DNA of 64,000 nucleotides from Bacillota bacterium (GTDB lineage Bacteria; Bacillota; Clostridia; Lachnospirales; Lachnospiraceae), in the NCBI GenBank assembly GCA_023437365.1, contig JAEZGK010000058.1, positions 124,001 through 188,000 on the forward strand. Reading direction: 5' to 3'. The notes beneath the pieces were generated by a model. It searched no databases. It was not told the DNA's origin and worked only from the letters and a program-made list of their open reading frames with translations. Both the position numbers and the translations under genes were made by a program. Shown here one piece after another: positions 54,398 to 61,261 of the stretch. Position 1 is the stretch's first letter. Each line of letters opens with the position of its first letter.

Positions 54398-54673
54398 ATG
54401 AAGAAATACGGTAAATTCATATTTGGAACAATTACTCTGGCATCTATCGCAGCCGGTGCTTATTATTTCTATAAGAACTATATTAAGAAGGATTCTTCCG
54501 ATGATTTTGATGATTTCGAGGATGATTTCGAAGATTTTGATACCGAGGAAGAAGAAACCGAAAAGGACACCAGAGGCTATGTACCGATCAATCTGAATCC
54601 CGAGGGAGAAAAAGCAGATTCTGTCGATGCTGCACCGGAACAGCCCGAAGCAGATGCTGAGGATGAACTCTAA
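54398..54673 (+). CDS. Small acidic membrane-anchored protein
   Basis: 91 residues. An N-terminal hydrophobic segment (about 6-26) is followed by a very acidic region (DDFDDFEDDFEDFDTEEEE) and a low-complexity tail. No family recognised. GAAAGGATG and a proper spacing to the ATG make translation plausible, and a stop is followed by terminator hairpins. A 158-codon frame on the other strand (54230-54706) is rejected: it has no ribosome site and a composition typical of a shadow. Confidence 0.75.
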   Translation: MKKYGKFIFGTITLASIAAGAYYFYKNYIKKDSSDDFDDFEDDFEDFDTEEEETEKDTRGYVPINLNPEGEKADSVDAAPEQPEADAEDEL

Positions 54674-54733
54674 GTAAATTAATATACAACAAGGTGCGCA
54701 TCCCAAAGCGAACTTGTCCGCTATGAGGAGCGT

Positions 54734-54769
54734 TTTATGTAATAGGACATAGTTAGTCTATTACATAAA
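54734..54769. terminator. Hairpin 1 downstream of the small acidic gene
   Basis: TTTATGTAATAG (54734-54745) pairs perfectly with CTATTACATAAA (54758-54769). Confidence 0.7.
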
Positions 54770-54774
54770 GATAG

Positions 54775-54825
54775 AGCTGCCACACCGAATCTGGAGCATG
54801 TAATTCGGTACGGCAGCTTTATTTA
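54775..54825 (+). terminator. Terminator of the small acidic protein gene
   Basis: AGCTGCC and ACCGAAT (54775-54790) pair with ATTCGGT and GGCAGCT (54803-54818), followed by a T-rich run. Confidence 0.8.
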
Positions 54826-54902
54826 TGTTGATATTCCTCTATCCCTTACTATCTTCTATGCCCCACTGTCATAAATGTTTATCATTCATATCTAACAACT
54901 AT

Positions 54903-55928
54903 TTATTCGCTATACTCCTGAAGAAAGATTTCGATATCCTGCTTTAAAAGCGCAGCATCATCAGGGTAATACACGCTTTCCGATACATTATCTCCCTGTG
55001 TAAACTTGATCATCAGATTTGCTCCCAGATACATCGTATACAAGGCTTGGGTGTTCGGATCCTTCATCTCAACCGTATAGTCCTGATCATTCGCTGCTTC
55101 CTGCCCGTCACCGGTAAACCGGTGTGTGTCCATGATCAGATAAAACGCCTGGATATCCTCTAATGCAGTCAGAGTGATCGAGGTCCCCACCTTATTACTT
55201 GAGATTGTAATATATTCTGCCTCCTCCGGTATAGGAAGAAAGATATCCCGGAAGGTATAGGTTACTACAGAATCCTTTGTGCCAACAGTAGCGGTACTGA
55301 ATTCCTGGGTCTTACCCTCCGGTATCGAGGTGATTAGGGTCTCCCCTTCTGTACCCTCCTGCCCGGTAGCCTTCAGTGCACCGTCCTCCTTTGCTGCTGC
55401 TCCAAATGTACCCTCATCCGCAAAGGTCTCTGCAGAAATCGTATATTCAGAATTCGCTTCGGGTACCACCTGATCCGCATCCTTAGCTGCTGTATCAGCT
55501 GTTGTATTTGCACCTGCCGGTGTCTCTGCCATTTCTGTCTTCTCTTCTTCAGAATCGGACTGCTTCATCATCAGATTTGCTTTCGGAGCTGCACTATCCA
55601 TAGAAGTCGTTTCTTGTTTTACAATTGGCATCTGTTTTACTACATTATAACCCACGACAACAAGAAGCAATGCCGCTGCAACTCCTGCAATGCTCCGCAC
55701 ATAACGGTTCCAGGGTGTGATTTTTGTTCCGAACTTTTCCTCGCCCTTAGCATCGACATGTTCTTCTCTTTGTGTCTGTTGCTCCTTGATTGCGGCCAGA
55801 GTCCTTTGAAAGAGCTCCTCCGAGACGCTGATTCCGTCCAGATCCAGAGAAGTGTTCAGATGTGCTTTGATATTCATATCATCGTTTTCAATCTTCTTAT
55901 CTTTATTCCTATTACCGTTATAGCTCAT
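54903..55928 (-). CDS. Anti-sigma factor-like membrane protein
   Basis: 341 residues. A cytoplasmic N-terminal part (1-78), one membrane helix (about 80-98, SIAGVAAALLLVVVGY) and a long extracellular part with a Ser/Thr/Ala-rich linker and a beta-rich C-terminal domain. It begins 11 bases inside the end of the sigma-factor gene, the normal place for an anti-sigma factor. No zinc-binding HxxxCxxC motif was seen, so it is a non-ZAS type. What signal it senses is unknown. AAGGGAGG precedes the start. Confidence 0.82.
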   Translation of the reverse strand: MSYNGNRNKDKKIENDDMNIKAHLNTSLDLDGISVSEELFQRTLAAIKEQQTQREEHVDAKGEEKFGTKITPWNRYVRSIAGVAAALLLVVVGYNVVKQMPIVKQETTSMDSAAPKANLMMKQSDSEEEKTEMAETPAGANTTADTAAKDADQVVPEANSEYTISAETFADEGTFGAAAKEDGALKATGQEGTEGETLITSIPEGKTQEFSTATVGTKDSVVTYTFRDIFLPIPEEAEYITISSNKVGTSITLTALEDIQAFYLIMDTHRFTGDGQEAANDQDYTVEMKDPNTQALYTMYLGANLMIKFTQGDNVSESVYYPDDAALLKQDIEIFLQEYSE

Positions 55929-56466
55929 CTGAAATCCTCCCTTCTAACATGGACTTTAGCTTAAACCGGGCTCGTGACAATCTGCTTTTTGCTGTTCCCT
56001 CGGCTATCTTCAACACCTGCGCCGCCTCCGCGATTGTCATCTCCTGGAAGTATACACATAATACAACATCCTTATATTTAGACGGTAAAGAAAGAACCGT
56101 TTTCTTTATCAATTCCTTCGTATCCTTTTTCTCAACATCGTCATAGTCTGTATCACTGACAATCGCATCCTCCTGGTATTCCATCATCGGTACTACCCGC
56201 CGGTTCCAAGCACTTTTTAGATAGTCCTTGCAGGTATTGATGGTAATGCGGATAATCCAGGTCTTTATACTCGAATTTCCTTCAAAGGTTGCCAGCTTCT
56301 GATTGACTTTGATAAATACATCCTGAAAAACATCCTCCGCGGTATGAATATCCTTGACATACATGTAAGCCGTTCGCAGTACATCATTGCCATATTGCCT
56401 CATCAGGGTCTCTATTTCATACTCCGGTACTTTCTCCAGGAGATCCTTGGGCGTATCCTTCTGCAT
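55918..56466 (-). CDS. ECF RNA polymerase sigma factor
   Basis: 182 residues. Region 2 (about 20-90) carries DVFQDVFIKVNQKLATFEG and WIIRITINTCKDYLK; region 4 (about 120-175) carries LPSKYKDVVLCVYFQEMTIAEAAQ and EGTAKSRLSRARFKLK. It is a typical envelope-stress-type extracytoplasmic sigma factor, paired with the membrane anti-sigma downstream. Its promoter is ordinary sigma-A type (56536-56564), so expression is not visibly autoregulated. Confidence 0.94.
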   Translation of the reverse strand: MQKDTPKDLLEKVPEYEIETLMRQYGNDVLRTAYMYVKDIHTAEDVFQDVFIKVNQKLATFEGNSSIKTWIIRITINTCKDYLKSAWNRRVVPMMEYQEDAIVSDTDYDDVEKKDTKELIKKTVLSLPSKYKDVVLCVYFQEMTIAEAAQVLKIAEGTAKSRLSRARFKLKSMLEGRISDEL

Positions 56467-56535
56467 CCTAATATCCCCCTATACTATACCTAATTATTAT
56501 CATCTGCCGCTAAACTTCCTACATAGCTAGAATAT

Positions 56536-56564
56536 AGTATACATGTAACCCTGGACGATGTAAA
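56536..56564 (-). promoter_or_regulatory. Promoter of the sigma/anti-sigma operon
   Basis: On the minus strand TTTACA (56564-56559), 17 bp, TATACT (56541-56536). Confidence 0.7.
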
Positions 56565-56681
56565 TGATAAAATTGGATGCATGAATCAGCTGTCTTCTCT
56601 TTCTTAATGATTAGACGCTACAATAATAAAAAGCGTTCCATAAAACCAGCCGGAATATGTATGAAATTATTGTTAATTTAA

Positions 56682-56969
56682 GAAGAGGCTCTATTATAGT
56701 AGTGTATAGAAACCAAGGGACTGTTTCATATATCTAATCAGCCAAAATAAGAATATAATGCATCCCTCACACACCGGTTCCCGGACACCCTACCGATTTT
56801 GTAAGCCATAATCAAACAAACAAGGTTGTTTGCTATTGTCTTACAAAATCGGTAAGCTGTCCTTCAAACAGTGCATGAGGGGATACATATTATCCTTTCC
56901 TTGGCCTTTAAGATAATTTCAAAACAGTCCCTTGGTTTCTATTCTGCCACTTTTTGAAAGAGCCTCTTC
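56682..56969. repeat. 288-bp palindromic element (family A, copy 2)
   Basis: Three nested perfect stems: 11 bp (56682-56692 with 56959-56969), 21 bp (56706-56726 with 56922-56942) and 14 bp (56792-56805 with 56840-56853). Segments near 56760-56775 and 56857-56878 match the element at 35756-35919. Confidence 0.85.
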
Positions 56970-57007
56970 ATCAGAACTTTATATTTCATACATATTCCGA
57001 CTGATTG

Positions 57008-58768
57008 CTATTCTACTTGATTCTCTCGCTTTTTCTCGTAGGTCATACGGTAAAGTCCCGCATAGATGCCGTTCTGGGCTAGCAGCTGTTCATGGGTACC
57101 GGTCTCCTTGATGCCTTCCTCCGTCAGTACCAGAATCTTCTTCGCATTCTTGATGGTAGAGAGTCTGTGAGCAATCACAAAGGTTGTTCTGTCCTTCGCC
57201 AGTTTCTCTAAGGAATCCTGTACCACCTTTTCGCTCTCATTGTCCAGAGAGGAGGTTGCCTCATCAAAGATCAGAATTGGAGGGTTCTTTAGGAAGACTC
57301 TGGCAATACTTAGTCTCTGCTTCTGCCCGCCTGACAGTTTAATACCACGTTGACCGATGTAAGTATGGTAGCCCTCCGGTAATTCCGAAATAAAGTCATG
57401 GGCGTTGGCATTCTTCGCAGCCTCTATGATTTCTTCCTCTGTAGCCTCCGGCTTACCATAACGGATGTTATCCATGACGCTTCCTGCGAACAGATAGACC
57501 TCCTGCTGTACAACACCGATATTTCTTCTTAAAGATTTTATTGTAATGTCCCGTATATCCTTGCCATCAATAGTGATACTGCCCTCGGACACCTCATAAA
57601 AGCGTGGGATCAGACTGCACATCGTCGTCTTGCCGACACCGGAGGAACCAACCAGGGCTATGTAATCTCCCGCTTCCACTGTCAGGCTGATGTTGCGAAA
57701 CACCTCAGCTTCAGTATCAATGTATTTGAACGCAACCTGATCAAACTCTATTTTTCCCTCAACCTGCCTAAGCTCCACCGCATGAGGTCTGTCTTGGATA
57801 TCCGGCAGTATCATCAGGATATCATAAAACCGCTCAAAGCCGGTAATACCATTCTGAAAGGTCTCCGTAAAATTAATCAGCTTTCTCACGGGATCAATCA
57901 GGGTATTGACATAAAGCAGGAAGGTTAACAAATCACTGATCCCAATAATTCCCTTTGTGATAAAAAGGCTGCCGCCCGCAATCATAGCTACATTGATGAA
58001 AGCTGTAAATAGACCGAGACCGGAGTGGAACGCCGCCATGTTCCAGTAGCTGTTACGCTTGCTTTCTACAAAACGGGAATTACTCTGGTGAAATTTATCG
58101 ATTTCCATCTCTTCATTGGCAAAGGATTTGACCACACGGATTCCGGATAAATTATCCTCCACCTGTGCATTAATCTCGGCTATCCTCTCCCGGTTCTTCC
58201 GAAAGGCCCTGCTCATCCTGCCCCTCATATAATAGGCAAAGACAAACATCGGCGGAAGAAAAGCAAACACCAGTAAAGTCAGAGGCAGATTGATCCTGAT
58301 CAAAATAACAAAAGCACCTACCATCTTGATCACAGAAATAACAATGTCCTCGGGTCCGTGATGGCATAGCTCCGAGATATCAAACAGGTCATTGGTTATT
58401 CTGGACATCAGCTGGCCTGTCTTCTGGTTATCATAATAGTTAAAGGATAGCTTCTGGAAATGTTCAAACAAATCATTGCGCATGGAAAATTCCATCCGCG
58501 CTCCCATGATATGTCCCTTATAAGCAATGAAGTAGTTACTGATAAATTCCAATATCGCCAGCGCAAGCATGACAAAAAGCATCCGCAGGATGTACGGCGC
58601 AGCCTGATCCATCTTATACTTCACCAGAATATCATTTGTAATATATCTGACGATCATTGGAAGTACCAAAGATATTCCTGCTGCTATCAACGCAAAGAAC
58701 ATATCCGCAAGGAACAATCCCAAATGTGGTTTATAATAGGATAATAGTTTTTTCGTCCGGTTACTCAA
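57008..58768 (-). CDS. ABC transporter, fused permease/ATPase exporter
   Basis: 586 residues: six membrane helices in the first 300, then an ATPase domain with GSSGVGKTT, signature LSGGQKQR and ILIFDEATSS. It works as a homo- or heterodimer, exporting drugs, peptides or lipids; there is no adjacent partner half, so a homodimer is likely. A TTG start at 58768 is preferred because GGGGGTGGGAAGG sits right before it; the usual call would use a GTG three codons earlier with no ribosome site. It is 25 bp after the DJ-1 gene on the same strand. Confidence 0.9.
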   Translation of the reverse strand: MSNRTKKLLSYYKPHLGLFLADMFFALIAAGISLVLPMIVRYITNDILVKYKMDQAAPYILRMLFVMLALAILEFISNYFIAYKGHIMGARMEFSMRNDLFEHFQKLSFNYYDNQKTGQLMSRITNDLFDISELCHHGPEDIVISVIKMVGAFVILIRINLPLTLLVFAFLPPMFVFAYYMRGRMSRAFRKNRERIAEINAQVEDNLSGIRVVKSFANEEMEIDKFHQSNSRFVESKRNSYWNMAAFHSGLGLFTAFINVAMIAGGSLFITKGIIGISDLLTFLLYVNTLIDPVRKLINFTETFQNGITGFERFYDILMILPDIQDRPHAVELRQVEGKIEFDQVAFKYIDTEAEVFRNISLTVEAGDYIALVGSSGVGKTTMCSLIPRFYEVSEGSITIDGKDIRDITIKSLRRNIGVVQQEVYLFAGSVMDNIRYGKPEATEEEIIEAAKNANAHDFISELPEGYHTYIGQRGIKLSGGQKQRLSIARVFLKNPPILIFDEATSSLDNESEKVVQDSLEKLAKDRTTFVIAHRLSTIKNAKKILVLTEEGIKETGTHEQLLAQNGIYAGLYRMTYEKKRENQVE

Positions 58769-58793
58769 CCTTCCCACCCCCTAAATTCGATAT

Positions 58794-59306
58794 TTATGCC
58801 CGCTTATGATATTTCCAGAAATCGATTGTTTCCAGCATATCCTTCTCATCCTCAAACAGGTTGAGTTTCTTGGCGAACTCAATTGCAAAATCCACATATG
58901 CATTAGCTCGTGCAGTAATAATATTATGATCGTTAATACAGTCAACCTCCTCCGAATGAGTCGAAAGTACTCCCTTTAAAATGCCCGCCTCTTCTAATAA
59001 ATCCACGCCTGCACAAATAGCGGCAATCAATATATCTTGCTCCTTCAGCTCCTGTATCACATGGATCAGCCTTTCTGACCTTATATTATCTATGATACCT
59101 CCCGGGATAGTGAATGTCGCTATATCCTTCACGTTCACATCTAGGAAGGACATATTTGCCACCACAGCAAAGCCCTCCATACAGGTTACACTATTACCAT
59201 CCTTGGAACAGAATACGATTTCCTGTCTTGCGTATTTCAAAAAGTAACACAGAATCACAATCTCATAAAAGCAACAATCCTCATAAATTAATACATAGTT
59301 TCTCAT
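58794..59306 (-). CDS. DJ-1/PfpI family protein
   Basis: 170 residues with the flavodoxin-like DJ-1 fold. The nucleophile-elbow Cys is in AICAGVDLLEEAG, with FTIPGG earlier; the acidic partner near the start is Glu. Members include chaperones, glyoxalase/deglycase-like enzymes and amidases, so the function is uncertain. CGGGAG precedes the start. It is the first gene of a probable two-gene unit with the ABC exporter. Confidence 0.85.
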   Translation of the reverse strand: MRNYVLIYEDCCFYEIVILCYFLKYARQEIVFCSKDGNSVTCMEGFAVVANMSFLDVNVKDIATFTIPGGIIDNIRSERLIHVIQELKEQDILIAAICAGVDLLEEAGILKGVLSTHSEEVDCINDHNIITARANAYVDFAIEFAKKLNLFEDEKDMLETIDFWKYHKRA

Positions 59307-59638
59307 AGTCTCCCGACATAAGGTTACTTTCGTTCTTTACAAAATAACCTACATCCCTTCCCCCTTATTGCTATTTAAATAAATATCACTATAACATAAT
59401 CAGTATTAAAATCAACACATTTTACAGAATTGTGTTCAAGTCACTGTAAAGTTCAGCCTTCGAACTGTAATGCATAAGACTAGGGATGAAGTGTTTCCAT
59501 GGTGAGCATTTGCGTACGTCGGTACTTAGGTTCTGTTTCTTAGAACCTTATGTACCGCTACGTAACGCAACTAAGCGGGAGCGGCTCATCCATGGAAACA
59601 TTTCATCCCTAGTCTTATTAGCAACCTAAATGGCTGAA
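59307..59638. other. 332-bp gap mostly taken up by an inverted repeat
   Basis: The left 140 bp contain the DJ-1 promoter region, not resolved. The rest is the inverted repeat described separately. No gene. Confidence 0.7.
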
Positions 59639-59639
59639 C
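59451..59639. repeat. 189-bp inverted repeat (family B)
   Basis: A 29-bp arm (59474-59502) pairs with 59590-59618 with one G-U wobble. Outside it GTTCAGCC (59451-59458) pairs with GGCTGAAC (59632-59639), and a hairpin GGTAC..GGTTCT/AGAACC..GTACC lies inside. Unlike family A in sequence. It ends at the stop codon of DUF523. Confidence 0.85.
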
Positions 59640-60055
59640 TATAAGAAGTCATTCTCAGTGTATACTTCTATTCCGTGCTTTAATAACAATTCTGCCGCTT
59701 TGCCGTTTCCGTCAATCAATGTTCCGGAAAATGTCCCGTCATAGATCCTCCCGCAGCCACAGGAGGGACTTTTCGCTTTCAAGATGGCTTTTGTAATCCC
59801 AAGCGCCTTTGCTATTGCAAGGGTCCTTTCTGCTCCCAATTCAAACTCTGCGGTGCAATCCCTGTCCTCCTTATTTACTATCCTATCTCCACGAATTTCG
59901 CAGCTTGCTCTTGGAGTCGTCAGCCCGCCTAACTGCTCGGGACATACAGGAACTGCCTCTCCCCGGTTCACCAAATCAATAATTCGCTGATCTCCCTTGC
60001 TATTTCCGTCGTATCTGCAGGGAGCGCCTGCCAGACATGCACTAACTAGATACAT
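59639..60055 (-). CDS. DUF523 domain protein
   Basis: 138 residues of the DUF523 family. The Cys-rich N-terminus (VSACLAGAPCRYDG), PVCPEQLGGL and the KSPSCGCG motif are diagnostic. The function is unknown; in some proteins it is fused to or associated with nucleic-acid-related domains. GAGGAGG precedes the start. It stands between the inverted repeat and the pfkA terminator. Confidence 0.92.
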   Translation of the reverse strand: MYLVSACLAGAPCRYDGNSKGDQRIIDLVNRGEAVPVCPEQLGGLTTPRASCEIRGDRIVNKEDRDCTAEFELGAERTLAIAKALGITKAILKAKSPSCGCGRIYDGTFSGTLIDGNGKAAELLLKHGIEVYTENDFL

Positions 60056-60130
60056 AGTTTACTCCTCCTCTTATTCCTCATTCATTGCAATCATAACAAC
60101 TGAAAGAAAGCTTAACAAACAGTTTACGAA

Positions 60131-60172
60131 AAAGCTGATTAGTAATTGCTGTGTGCAATTAATAACCAGCTT
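60131..60172 (-). terminator. Terminator of dnaE-pfkA
   Basis: AAGCTG..TAATTGC pairs with GCAATTA..CAGCTT; on the minus strand it is followed by TTTTTCG. Confidence 0.75.
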
Positions 60173-60246
60173 ATATTCCTTAAATCTATGCCCTACCATA
60201 ATTGACATGGGCTTAGACTTCTATAATCCTGTACCAGTATGATCTG

Positions 60247-61218
60247 CTACTTGGAAAGTCTGACAGACAGATCAAACATATACTGATCGATATCCTTGGT
60301 CATTGCCAAACCTTCTTCAATATCAAAATCCACGAATTTACCGTCTTTATAACCGACTATTCTCTTCGTCTTGCCTTCTACGAGCAAATCTACCGCTCTC
60401 GCACCCATCATGGATGCATAAACTCGGTCTCTTGTTGTAGGGCTGCCGCCTCTCTGCGCGTGACCGATGATGGTAGCTCTGGTCTCCATACCTGTAGCAG
60501 CTTCAATTCTCTTTGCCATACCGTTGGAATCACCAATACCTTCGGCATTTACTATAATATAATGCTTCTTTCCCTTTTTGCGTTTCTCGATGATACTATT
60601 GATAATTCTCTGTTCATCATATTCATAACGCTCGGGGAGAAGAATATCTTCCGCTCCGTTTGCGATACCGCACCATAATGCTATATAACCGGCATGTCTT
60701 CCCATAACCTCGATCACACTGCATCTTTCATGGGAGGTTGAAGTATCTCTTACTTTATCAATAGTCTCCATCGCTGTATTGACCGCTGTGTCAAAACCAA
60801 TGGTGTAATCTGTGCATGCGATATCCAAATCGATTGTTCCCGGAATACCAACCGCATTGATGCCTCGTCTCGCCAGCTGCTGTGCTCCCTTGAAAGATCC
60901 GTCACCTCCGATGACTACCAAACCATCAATTTCATGCTTTCTGCAAATCTCTGCTGCCTGGTCCTGAAATTCAGGCTTCAGCATTTCTAAACAACGTGCG
61001 GTATAAAGGATGGTACCGCCTCTTTGAATGATATCGGAAACACTTCTTGCGTCCATATCAATGATGTCTTCTTCCAATAATCCCAGATATCCTCTCATGA
61101 TACCCTTCACTTTACAGCCTGACGCTAAAGCAGTTCTAACCACTGCTCTGATTGCAGCATTCATACCCGGCGCATCCCCGCCGCTGGTCAGCACACCAAT
61201 CGTCTTAACATTTCCCAT
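60247..61218 (-). CDS. pfkA: ATP-dependent 6-phosphofructokinase
   Basis: 323 residues, normal for bacterial PfkA, the committing kinase of glycolysis. GGDAPGMNAAIR, the ATP-site GGDGSFKGA and the active-site TID (here GTIDLDIACTDYTIGF) are present. GGDGS rather than GGDDS indicates ATP, not pyrophosphate. The Asn of the usual TIDND is Leu here, but both Asp remain. It lies 43 bp after dnaE in one transcript, the common clostridial order. Confidence 0.95.
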   Translation of the reverse strand: MGNVKTIGVLTSGGDAPGMNAAIRAVVRTALASGCKVKGIMRGYLGLLEEDIIDMDARSVSDIIQRGGTILYTARCLEMLKPEFQDQAAEICRKHEIDGLVVIGGDGSFKGAQQLARRGINAVGIPGTIDLDIACTDYTIGFDTAVNTAMETIDKVRDTSTSHERCSVIEVMGRHAGYIALWCGIANGAEDILLPERYEYDEQRIINSIIEKRKKGKKHYIIVNAEGIGDSNGMAKRIEAATGMETRATIIGHAQRGGSPTTRDRVYASMMGARAVDLLVEGKTKRIVGYKDGKFVDFDIEEGLAMTKDIDQYMFDLSVRLSK

Positions 61219-61261
61219 TGCTATTTCCTCCGCTTCATCAACAACTAAAGACTAAAGTATT

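Larger units (their letters stand above)
56467..57007. other. 541-bp gap with promoter and long palindromic element
   Basis: No gene is supported. The left part holds the sigma-factor promoter; the right part is the 288-bp inverted-repeat element. Confidence 0.75.

Noticed and set aside
54230..54706. 158-codon minus-strand ORF opposite the small acidic protein
   Set aside because: It has no ribosome site and its Ile/Phe/Cys-rich composition is a shadow of the acidic, AT-rich plus-strand gene and its AT-rich upstream region.
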